DNA of 9,065 bases. It comes from Flavobacteriaceae bacterium (GTDB lineage Bacteria; Bacteroidota; Bacteroidia; Flavobacteriales; Flavobacteriaceae). Where the stretch lies: contig JAESTG010000423.1 of the NCBI GenBank assembly GCA_016763715.1, positions 1 through 9,065 of the forward strand, in the 5' to 3' direction. How positions within the stretch are numbered: the first letter of the stretch is position 1; the number at the start of each line of letters is the position of its first letter. The notes below the pieces were generated by a model. The model made no database searches. It saw only the letters and a program-made list of their open reading frames with translations, and was not told the DNA's origin. This document shows positions 1 to 7,129 of this stretch, in pieces. A program made the translations under genes and the position numbers.

Positions 1-857
1 GCACAGGTAAAAGCTGATATATCGATAGATAAACTTGCAATACCACAAGCATCTGTTGAACCACCATCTACATCCGCAGCAACGATACTTACATTTCCTG
101 TAGCATCTAACTGAACTGTAATATTCTGACAAACTGCTACTGGAGCTACATTATCTTCTACGGTTACTACTGCTACACAGGTACTTGTGTTTCCGTTTAC
201 ATCTGTAACTGTTAAAGTAACATTGTTAGTGCCTACTTCAGCACATGTAAAGGCTGATATATCGATAGATAAACTTGCAACGCCACAGGCATCACTTGAT
301 CCACCATCCACATCTGCAGCAACGATACTTACATTTCCTGTAACATCTAACTGAACTGTGATATTCTGACAAACTGCTACTGGAGCTACATTGTCTTCTA
401 CAGTTACTACTGCCACACATGTACTTGTGTTTCCGTTTGCATCAGTTACTGTTAAAGTAACATTGTTAGTGCCTACTTCAGCACATGTAAAAGATGTTGT
501 ATCGATAGCTAAACTTGCAACGCCACAGGCATCACTAGAACCACCATCCACATCTGCAGCAACGATACTTACATTTCCTGTAGCATCCAACTGAACTGTG
601 ATGTTCTGACAAACTGCTACTGGAGCTACATTGTCTTCTACGGTTACTACTGCTACACAGGTTGCAGTTTGTCCTCCACTGTCAGTTACTGTTAAAGTAA
701 CATTGTTAGTTCCTATATCAGCACAAGTAAAAGCACTTGTACTCACAGATAGTGTAACTGGGCCTTCTACATCACTAGAACCGCCATCTACATCAGCAGC
801 AACGATACTTACATTTCCTGTAGCATCTAACTGAACTGTGATATTTTGACAAACAGC
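1..857 (-). repeat. Tandem 240-bp coding repeats (four copies, last one cut by the window edge)
   Basis: Units run 857-618, 617-378, 377-138 and 137-1 (partial). The period is exactly 240 bp, or 80 codons. A hand comparison of units 617-378 and 377-138 found 17 differences in 240 positions, about 93% identity. The changes cluster around the segment coding for the DACG-to-FTC region. The unit nearest the N-terminus (857-618) is the most diverged there: it reads DVEGPVTL where the others read DACGVASL or similar, so it lacks one cysteine. These are protein-domain repeats within one reading frame. Confidence 0.93.
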
Positions 858-1274
858 AGTAGGAAGGTTGTCTATAAATGTGTACTCAAACTCAACTCGG
901 CAAAGATTTCCAGTTGCCGTACCAGGCTCGAAGACACGGATTCTCCATGAACCGCCAGTCTCGCTGATGACCCCTGAATCAAATTGTGGCCCTGGAATGA
1001 CCGAAGCGTCAAAGGCAGGACCTAAATTATAGACCGTTCCATCGGGGGCAATAACGTCTAAAATGTGTGGGTTATAATTATAGTTATTACTAATAATTCG
1101 GGCTCTGAAGTTTGTAATAGAAAAACTTGCAGATGAGACTGTAAGTGTTACTTGATCATTTCCATCTGAACCACCATTAAGACTTGTAAAGTCGAAATTT
1201 TGTGTTGTCGTGGTTTGTCCAAATGCAAGACAAGTAAAAACCAACAGAAGCAGGCTTAAGGTAATCTTTCGCAT
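1..1274 (-). CDS. Secreted HYR-repeat protein with N-terminal P-domain-like module (C-terminus outside window)
   Basis: The minus-strand frame is open from the ATG at 1272-1274 to the window edge (424 full codons), with no stop seen. Residues 1-20 form a signal peptide (hydrophobic LLLLVF core, ending AFGQ). Residues about 25-133 resemble a proprotein-convertase P domain: an LDVIAPDGT strand-turn, then GGSWRIRVFEPG and a final EFEYTF strand. From residue 140, 80-residue units follow, each starting AVCQNITVQLD, containing VTLTVTDxNGNTSTC and ending VEDNVAPV; this is the HYR-like pattern of Bacteroidota cell-surface proteins. Units 2-4 carry four cysteines each (VCQN, DACG, FTC, STC), which suggests disulfides; the visible part of unit 4 stops just after FTC. 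The protein is probably exported and surface-exposed or adhesive. A C-terminal type IX secretion signal would be expected beyond the window but cannot be seen. The family call is good; the precise role is unknown. Confidence 0.85.
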   Translation of the reverse strand, partial: MRKITLSLLLLVFTCLAFGQTTTTQNFDFTSLNGGSDGNDQVTLTVSSASFSITNFRARIISNNYNYNPHILDVIAPDGTVYNLGPAFDASVIPGPQFDSGVISETGGSWRIRVFEPGTATGNLCRVEFEYTFIDNLPTAVCQNITVQLDATGNVSIVAADVDGGSSDVEGPVTLSVSTSAFTCADIGTNNVTLTVTDSGGQTATCVAVVTVEDNVAPVAVCQNITVQLDATGNVSIVAADVDGGSSDACGVASLAIDTTSFTCAEVGTNNVTLTVTDANGNTSTCVAVVTVEDNVAPVAVCQNITVQLDVTGNVSIVAADVDGGSSDACGVASLSIDISAFTCAEVGTNNVTLTVTDVNGNTSTCVAVVTVEDNVAPVAVCQNITVQLDATGNVSIVAADVDGGSTDACGIASLSIDISAFTC

Positions 1275-1625
1275 AATTAGAATTTAATAGGTTAAGTGCG
1301 CGAATGTAAAATATTTTTAACCTAAAATAATTTTATTTGTGTATTTCATCGATATTTTCGAGTATTTCATCGATATTATTTATCAAAAAACGAATTTAAG
1401 TTAATGAATTACAATGCTTTACAAATAATTTATTTTATTTAAAAAAAGAAAGAAATATTGTTCCTGATTTTAAATAAAAAGTAGGAAAAGGACTACCATT
1501 TGCTTTGAGTACACGCCCTATCCAGCTAATCTTAAGATATTCAAATCTTTAGATAGTTTTAGAATAGGTTAGCTCATTTTCGAATAATCCAGTCAAAACC
1601 ATTGGAACATAAATTGGAAGAAAAC
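1275..1625. other. AT-rich intergenic region upstream of the HYR-repeat gene
   Basis: This gap lies between the start of the HYR-repeat gene and the stop of the DUF4230 gene, both on the minus strand. I see no credible gene or RNA in it. On the minus strand there is a 37-codon open stretch (1435-1548) without a start codon. A weak -7-like element, TACATTCG (1301-1308, minus), lies 27 bases before the HYR-gene start but lacks a matching TTG partner. The most distinctive element is the direct repeat at 1341-1377, listed separately. Confidence 0.6.
1341..1377 (-). promoter_or_regulatory. Paired 16-bp direct repeat with 21-bp period, candidate operator
   Basis: The sequence GTATTTCATCGATATT occurs identically at 1341-1356 and 1362-1377. 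The start-to-start distance is 21 bp, two helical turns, so two protein subunits would sit on the same face of the DNA. The pair lies 67-103 bases upstream of the HYR-gene start codon. Each copy contains the palindrome ATCGAT. Spacing of this kind is used by several regulators that bind direct repeats, LytTR-type among them, but the bases do not match a consensus I can name. The repeat is seen directly; the regulatory role is inferred. Confidence 0.45.
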
Positions 1626-2228
1626 TTAATATTTCACACTTTTCAAATCGGATTCATTCACCGTTAAAGTGCCATCAAAGTAAAGCGTCCAACCCATAGA
1701 ATGGGTAAGAATAAATAATTTCTGAATTTCCGAAAAGAATCGATTTTGTGCATTGGTTACCAAGGGAGATCTTTGAATTGTTTTCCGAAGGGAATCTTCT
1801 ATTTCCTGACGTATTTTATTATAGTCATCTTCATCAAAAAGATTAAGGTAATCTTGTTGCACATCGTAATACTCAATTTTTGGATTAATGGTAAGTTCAG
1901 GTTCTGGGATGTTGGTAATGCGCACTTCCTTAGCATCCGTATCAACCTCAATTTCAAGTTGACTCAAATCATATGCAATAGATGCTTCAGCATTCACAAC
2001 AACTAGTGCTTTCTTTTTGGCCAAAAGAAAATCAAAATAAAGGGTTTTAAAATTCTCATAGGTATACACTTGAGCGTAGGTGCCTTCTGCGACTATCAAC
2101 TTACTAACGTTCTTCAATTCATTCTGAATCAAAATCGATTGTTCTGTTGCATCCTTTCGATGCTCAAAATACCGTAGTCCAAAAACGACTACCACAGCAA
2201 TTACAATTCCGAAGAATATATTACGCAT
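1626..2228 (-). CDS. DUF4230 family membrane-anchored protein
   Basis: This is a 200-residue protein with an ATG start at 2226-2228 and TAA at 1626-1628. Residues about 3-19 are a single hydrophobic segment followed by basic residues (RYFEHRK), which suggests an inner-membrane anchor with the body in the periplasm. The body fits DUF4230: LIVAEGTYAQVYTYEN near residue 44, a KKALVVVNAEASIAYDL strand pair near residue 72, then VRITNIPEPELTINP and a helical acidic region (NLFDEDDYNKIRQEIEDSL). The function of the family is unknown to me. It begins 63 bases after the stop of the outer-membrane barrel gene on the same strand, so co-transcription is plausible. TATCTTTC at 2251-2244 resembles a -7 element, but I found no TTG at proper spacing, so I do not call a promoter. 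Confidence 0.85.
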   Translation of the reverse strand: MRNIFFGIVIAVVVVFGLRYFEHRKDATEQSILIQNELKNVSKLIVAEGTYAQVYTYENFKTLYFDFLLAKKKALVVVNAEASIAYDLSQLEIEVDTDAKEVRITNIPEPELTINPKIEYYDVQQDYLNLFDEDDYNKIRQEIEDSLRKTIQRSPLVTNAQNRFFSEIQKLFILTHSMGWTLYFDGTLTVNESDLKSVKY

Positions 2229-2291
2229 ACTCGAAGTTTTTTAGAAAGATACAAAAAACATGGTATGCTTTATTCAGGATAAACCCAACTT

Positions 2292-5059
2292 CTACAAATC
2301 ATACTTCACCACAAACATTAGGATACGTGGTAATACAAAATATTGATTGGTGGTATTAAACTGGTCGTTAAAACTATCGTTATTGGTAAATTCAACATTA
2401 AGTAAATTGGTGCCTTGCAAGGAAAACTCCCAAGGACTATCTCCTTTTTGATAGTATAAAGTAGCACTCATAAATGAATACTCATTCTCAACGGTATTGG
2501 CCTTGTCACTATAGTTATAAAGATCCCACTTTGCGGTCAAAGAAAAATGCTTCAAGAAATTGACATCCACATTAGCGAAAGGTCTATTGGTGAAAAAGGT
2601 TTGTTCTAAACCACCATTATCATATTTATTTACCGAATAGTTATATCCTACCTCAAAATTTGGCCAATATCTAAAACTACTACGCGCACTCGCTCTGTAA
2701 TTTTGTGTAAAGCTTTCACTTGTGGTGGTAACCTTTGTTGTGCTAGTAACATTCCCTTGATCGTCAAAAATGCGATTCTCAATAATATTGTTCGATTTAT
2801 TCAAACTCAAATTACCGTTAGCACTAAACTGGATTTTCTTAATTCTTTTACTGAAGCGTGCTCTAGCCGAAAAAGTCTCATCTGGGAAATTACTATTTAT
2901 GTTCACAGGAGTGGTCACTTGATTAATCGTAATAATATTTGTATCGCTCTTAATGCCATCCACAGTTCGGCTGTAGTTTAAAAATCCACTTACATTGGTA
3001 TAGTTAAAAAGGTTGAAGCTAAAATAAGAGAGATTGAAATTTTGCGATAAAGAGTTTTCTAAAAATCGATTTCCTCTAAACAAACGATTATAACTGTTAA
3101 AAACATAGGCTTCAGCAAAATCATTCACATCTGAATAGGAAGCTGAGATATCGTAATTAAAGCGGATGCTCTCACTCTTTTTGAGATTGAAAATAGCGTT
3201 CACATCTGGCAGCACCATGCATTGATTCTGTTTCTCTGTGGTGCCAAACTGAGTGTTCTTAATACCATAATTGTGTAAAGTTGCTCCAGGCGTAAAAGTA
3301 AATTTCCCTGTCTTCACCTTGTAATGAACTCCTAAAAAGGCATCTGTAAAACCATACTCTACATCGTTAATCAACGACTGAGTAGTTCCTTCAATGGGAA
3401 GTGTCACATTTAATTCATTACGATTACCGCTGTTCAACAACTGGAAAATATTAGAATTGAAATTTTGACTACTGAAGGTCGAACCTAAAGTAACATTAAT
3501 ATTACTAGTGTTATTTAGTACATAATAGTAATCAATTTTTGCATCCAGTTTATGGGTTTTGATATTCTTCTCTTGATTTATATTATATCTATTCTGAAGT
3601 GTATCCACAGGAAGTATTCCTGTAAACGGCTGCAATTTGGTTATTGCATTGTAAAAAGGATCTTCGTCCTGCCACAAATATTGAACTTGTCCCGCGAAAA
3701 TGTTATCGTCATTCAAAGTGTAATATGCATTTATGTTTTGATTAATAGAAGAAGGAGTGTTTTCCTTTCCCTCTAAAATATTATTATCTTCACCATTAAC
3801 CTGAGATAAGACGTTGGCCGATTCGGTTTGCTTCGATGTTTTAACAAGTGCATCATAATCAAATTGAAAATTGCTATTCGGTTTGTAGACACTGCTCAAT
3901 TTCAACATGCCTAACTCACTTCGCTGTTCTGTATTGTCACTATTGTTTTCGACAACTCCAGTGAAGTTGTATTGTCGTATTGAATTCATTACAATGTTAG
4001 TTTTGTTATCACTAAGAATGGCAACCCGCTCACATCCCATTTTTCGGTAGCTCGCCAACTGAAGTTCCCTGCCAAAAACTTAGTGTCTATAGCATTGGCT
4101 CTATTGTTCTGAGCTACAGCAAAACCTAAATCGCCCTCTCTAATATTAAAATTGGTTCCACCACCCCGATTAAAATTTCGAAACCCACCTGTAAAATTGA
4201 AATAGTCACGAAAGGTAAATGGCACCTCTCCAATGTCATTGAAATCGGTAATAAGGTTGATACTATATTTAGGACTGTAATAGAACAATTTTGGATGTAC
4301 TAAATAACGGGCATCTTCATCATCGTCCATTCCTATTCCAGCAGTCACTTCACCAAACCAAAAATTCTTTTTCCCTTCTTTTAGTTTAATGTTAATCGCA
4401 ATATTATCACTATCATTTCCAAGACCACGCATCTGACCAACCTCGTTATAATTCCGAAGAACTTCTATCTTATCTACAGCATCTGCAGGAATGTTCTTGG
4501 TTGCCAACTTTGAATCTCCATCAAAAAAGTCCTTCCCCTCTATCATAACCTTGGTAACCGTCTTTCCTTCAATTTCAATTTCACCATCCTCATTAACCTC
4601 AACACCGGGTAGGTTTTTCAACACATCTCCCAACTTTCTCTCATCCCCTCGATTGAACGAGTCTGCATTGTAAACTATGGTATCTCCCCTAACGGTCACT
4701 GGCATTTCAAAAACCAATTCGACATCATCAAGCTGCTCTGCCGAAGAGTTTAAGATAAAATCTTCGTTCATATTTTCTGCATCTTCTGCTACGGTTAGTA
4801 CTTTTTCAGACATCGTATAACCTAAAAAGCTTGCTTTCAACACATATGTATTATTTTTTGAAAGGTCAAGTTGAAATTGGCCTTCTCCATTGGTAATTGC
4901 ATAAGATTCGATATCGCCATTTGACTGAACCGTGGCAATAACATTGGCAAATTCCAACGGATTTCCAATAGAATCTTTGATTGTTCCACGAACTTTAATT
5001 GTTTGTGCAGAAACTGATGCGGTGCATATTAAAACCGCAATCCATAGTAGGTTTTTCAT
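2292..5059 (-). pseudogene. Outer-membrane beta-barrel / TonB-receptor-like protein (CarboxypepD_reg + OMP_b-brl_3), split by a single-base frameshift
   Basis: Two overlapping minus-strand frames together make one protein. I chose the ATG at 5057-5059 because it opens a clean signal peptide (MKNLLWIAVLICTASVSAQ). A carboxypeptidase-regulatory-like beta-sandwich follows at about 20-105 (VRGTIKDSIGNPLEFANV ... ASFLGY). A plug-like region follows at about 140-240 (LGDVLKNLPGVEV, VMIEGKDFFDGD, VDKIEVLRNY). The rest is a barrel rich in alternating aromatic strands, ending in FVVKYDL. The first frame runs off after WDVSG and meets TAA at 3989-3991. The second frame carries on as AILSDNKTNIVMNS. Adding one A:T pair at the AA of 4023-4024 restores WDVSGFAILSDN and a 922-residue protein, a usual size for the family. 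The likely role is an outer-membrane transporter or receptor; no ligand can be named. It begins 78 bases after the intact GLPGLI gene, with no promoter seen between them. Confidence 0.85.
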
Positions 5060-5137
5060 AATTTTGATTGATGTAGCCCTCCGCTTAACCAATTATGTTT
5101 CCATGATGAAAACGCGAGGAATTGTATGTAAGAAAAT

Positions 5138-6019
5138 CTATCCGCCAAACCTTCTACCGCCGCCACGTCTACCGTTACCGCCTCTCCAGTTTTCACGCAT
5201 TTCATCCATTTTCTCTTTAATAATTTTATTATACTCTTCACGAGACACTTCTTTTCCCTTGTCTGGTGCTTCAATTTTATCGGCTTCCTTTGGATTAATA
5301 ACAATTTTTGAACAAAGAATCGTCGTTCTGTCAATGTTCATTTCCAAAATAAGACCTGGCAATCCAGCATATTCTCCAGGTCCATTTTTTACTGGTATCT
5401 GTGGCGTGAACCACGCTGTTACTAAGATCTCCTTCGGAACTTCAATTTCATCAAATGGATCAGCTACCTTGGTACTATCTACAACTTCTTTGCCTTCCTT
5501 TTTCTCTTTATCATTATTTCTATTACGACGACGCGCCATACTAAAATCGTTTGGATCCACGGCCTTCATCGCCGTTGCCTTTATGACCAGATACTGCCCA
5601 ATTTGCTTGGATTCTTTTCCAACGACCCATTGTAGATTGGTAATGGTATCATTCACCAGAAATTGTTTCCCGAAGAACTCCCGTTCCTCCAAAATTTGAT
5701 TTGTTTCTAAATTCTTGTATTGTTTTCCTGCAGAAAAACTATTCATCATCATACCGAAACCTCTACCAGCACCTGTTTCTAATTTCTCTTGTTCTTTATA
5801 AATGGATTCGTTTCCACTAAATGTAAGAATATAGGTTTTCTCCAACATACTCTTCATACGTTCCGCAATCTGCCGTTTTTGGTCTTCACTCATCTCTCTC
5901 CCACCCCAATTGCTCATATCGACTGTAGTTTTAGATTCATAATAAGCCTTTCCACTTATATTTTGGGCAATGCTTACAACAGAAAATAAAACTGTTGCGA
6001 GTAAGAATATATTTTTCAT
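5138..6019 (-). CDS. GLPGLI family secreted protein (intact paralogue)
   Basis: This is a 293-residue protein. I placed the start at the ATG 6017-6019 and not at the TTG two codons upstream, since ATG directly opens the signal peptide (MKNIFLLATVLFSVVSIAQ). The family motif GLPGLI is at residues 219-224, within the well-conserved block VTAWFTPQIPVKNGP ... GLPGLILEM ... TILCSK. An amphipathic, charged helix follows (EEYNKIIKEKMDEMRENW), then a Gly/Arg-rich tail ending RRFGG. Middle residues about 165-188 are a charged linker (RRRNRNNDKEKKEGKE). GLPGLI proteins (TIGR01200-type) are exported proteins of Bacteroidota often found beside carboxypeptidase-regulatory outer-membrane barrels, as here; their activity is not known to me. 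A frameshifted paralogue lies 116 bases upstream. A TAACTTTG promoter element precedes this gene. Confidence 0.93.
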   Translation of the reverse strand: MKNIFLLATVLFSVVSIAQNISGKAYYESKTTVDMSNWGGREMSEDQKRQIAERMKSMLEKTYILTFSGNESIYKEQEKLETGAGRGFGMMMNSFSAGKQYKNLETNQILEEREFFGKQFLVNDTITNLQWVVGKESKQIGQYLVIKATAMKAVDPNDFSMARRRNRNNDKEKKEGKEVVDSTKVADPFDEIEVPKEILVTAWFTPQIPVKNGPGEYAGLPGLILEMNIDRTTILCSKIVINPKEADKIEAPDKGKEVSREEYNKIIKEKMDEMRENWRGGNGRRGGGRRFGG

Positions 6020-6039
6020 AGTCAAGGATTTTGTTCTCT

Positions 6040-6047
6040 CAAAGTTA
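6040..6047 (-). promoter_or_regulatory. Candidate Bacteroidota -7 element for the intact GLPGLI gene and the barrel gene
   Basis: On the minus strand the bases read TAACTTTG, a full match to the Bacteroidota TAnnTTTG element, in the 116-bp gap between the two GLPGLI genes and 20 bases before the ATG. The predicted leader is about 14 nucleotides. I do not find a clear TTG 19-21 bp upstream, so the -33 part is weak. If real, it lets the intact GLPGLI gene and the barrel gene be transcribed independently of the frameshifted first gene. Confidence 0.45.
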
Positions 6048-6135
6048 TTATAATATCCTTAGACCATACATTTTTATAAAGGTTTCATTATATAAAACAA
6101 AACTCTAGTACCCACGGCAATCCATGTAGCATAAC

Positions 6136-7007
6136 CTATCCGCCAATTCTTATTTCAAAACTGCTGCCATCTCCTCCTCTACGTCCATCACTCTTAAACT
6201 GCTCTTCCATTTCCTGCATCTTCTTTTCCATAATCTGGTCAAACTTTTCTTGAGTCACTACCTTACCTCCTTTGGGTTCTTTAATATCCAAACCACTCTT
6301 TGGGTTTAAAACAACCTTACTACAAAGTATAGTTAAATCACCATCGTTTAATTCAAGGATAAGCCCAGGAAGGCCATTGTACTGACTAGGCCCATTTTTT
6401 ACTGGTATTTGAGGAGTATACCAAGCGGTAACCGTAACTGTCTCCATTTCTTCTACGGGCTCTTCTTCTTTTTCTTCTCATCGTCGTTAGATGAAAAAGT
6501 CATCACACGCGCCACTGCTGCGGGACGTTCATATGTATAAGAAGCCTTAAAGCAAGCATAGTTCCCTATATTCTTTGTTTCTTTTTCCATTTTCCATTCT
6601 CTAGCAACAATCTTGTCTTTAATTAAGAACTGCTTGCTAAACGACTCATTCTGATTCACAAAGCGATTCTCTCTTATGTTTTTATAGAGGACATCTCCAG
6701 CACCATCGCCAACAATTTGCACTTGAAATCCCATGCCATTACCCATACCACTAGGGCTATCTAACTTCTCCACTTCTTTATATACAGATTCATCTTGCGT
6801 AAAATCTAGGGTGTATTCTTTTTCAAATTGTTTTTTCATCATAGCAATGATTTGGTCTTTCATGCCATTGTCTACTTGACTACTGTCCAATTGAATATTC
6901 ATTTTTCGTTGGGTCTTGTACGTAGCAATCCCCTCAAATTTTTGTGCATAGCTTGATGCCGAAAATAAGAAGGTTATAACCAAACTAAACTGTACTACTA
7001 ATTTCAT
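6136..7007 (-). pseudogene. GLPGLI family secreted protein, second paralogue, split by a single-base frameshift
   Basis: The start is the ATG at 7005-7007, giving the signal peptide MKLVVQFSLVITFLFSASSYAQ; a TTG 15 bases upstream is in frame but less likely. The first frame covers about 178 residues and stops at TAG 6453-6455, just after a lysine run. The GLPGLI half continues in another frame as EEPVEEMETVTVTAW, then YTPQIPVKNGP, GLPGLILEL and TILCSK, ending RIGG at 6136. One extra A in the A5 run (T5 on the plus strand, 6469-6473) joins them into 290 residues, close to the 293 of the neighbouring paralogue and with the same domain order. The break falls in the low-complexity K/E linker between the two halves. 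As read, the first piece would be secreted without the family motif. It is the first gene of the leftward group, divergent from the histidine kinase. Confidence 0.85.
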
Positions 7008-7033
7008 AATTTTTGTTTTCAAATTCTACACTA

Positions 7034-7041
7034 CAAAGATG
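7034..7041 (-). promoter_or_regulatory. Candidate -7 element for the leftward GLPGLI operon
   Basis: The minus strand reads CATCTTTG, five of six fixed positions of TAnnTTTG, 27 bases before the ATG at 7007. It would start transcription near 7027 with a leader of about 20 nucleotides. No clear TTG is seen at -33. The GTTAA array begins 23 bases further upstream (7064), roughly -37 to -62, where an activator could replace a poor -33 element. This is weak on sequence alone; position adds some support. Confidence 0.35.
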
Positions 7042-7063
7042 CAAAGGAGTTGTGTTTTTTAAA

Positions 7064-7089
7064 GTTAACCAGTGTTAACGAATGTTAAG
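7064..7089 (+). promoter_or_regulatory. Triple GTTAA direct repeat with 10-bp period, candidate response-regulator binding array
   Basis: GTTAAC at 7064-7069, GTTAAC at 7074-7079 and GTTAAG at 7084-7089 lie in the same orientation exactly 10 bp apart, one helical turn. Direct hexamer-like half-sites at 10-11 bp are the normal binding layout for OmpR-family regulators, for example GTAAA-N5-GTAAA for CpxR. An OmpR-type regulator is encoded about 1.5 kb away on the divergent operon. The array sits about midway between the two divergent start codons. Repeats are directly visible; identity of the binding protein is inferred. Confidence 0.5.
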
Positions 7090-7093
7090 TCAT

Positions 7094-7124
7094 TTGGCAG
7101 ACAACTAATTAAGGTAGTACTTTG
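7094..7124 (+). promoter_or_regulatory. Candidate promoter of the two-component operon, near-leaderless
   Basis: TTG at 7094-7096 (within TTTGG), a 20-bp spacer, then GTACTTTG at 7117-7124 resemble the Bacteroidota TTG / TAnnTTTG pair. The TTTG half matches and the TA positions do not. The ATG of the kinase begins at 7130, so transcription would start at or within a few bases of the start codon, giving a leaderless or near-leaderless message. The GTTAA array would lie just upstream of this promoter. Confidence 0.35.
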
Positions 7125-7129
7125 AATTC

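Noticed and set aside
391..834. Two plus-strand 67-codon open frames with nearly the same sequence
   Set aside because: They are antisense to two copies of the 240-bp repeat and repeat only because the repeat does. The minus frame is continuous, has a signal peptide and a recognised repeat pattern.
1..857. CRISPR-like repetition
   Set aside because: The period is 240 bp, the whole unit is conserved with no unique spacers, and it stays in one reading frame.
1435..1548. Minus-strand 37-codon open stretch in the intergenic gap
   Set aside because: It has no ATG, GTG or TTG start with support, no recognisable homology and an upstream stop. It might be a gene remnant, but nothing shows that.
2292..4058. 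The downstream barrel frame as an independent gene starting at 4058
   Set aside because: It would start at a TTG, its first residues are the out-of-frame copy of the upstream protein, and it lacks a signal peptide although it encodes an outer-membrane barrel. A frameshifted single gene explains it better.
4932..5699. Plus-strand 255-codon open frame
   Set aside because: It runs antisense across the intact GLPGLI gene and the start of the barrel gene, has low-complexity serine/leucine-rich content and resembles no family.
6097..6135. Possible terminator hairpin after the first GLPGLI gene (minus-strand CATGG-ATTG-CCGTG)
   Set aside because: The stem is only five pairs with one wobble, and the T-rich stretch does not follow directly.
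6136..6447. The 103-codon GLPGLI half as a separate short gene starting at the Met of METVTV
   Set aside because: It has no signal peptide or visible translation signals, and its paralogue carries the same block as its C-terminal half. The in-frame sequence also continues upstream of that Met as EEPVEE.
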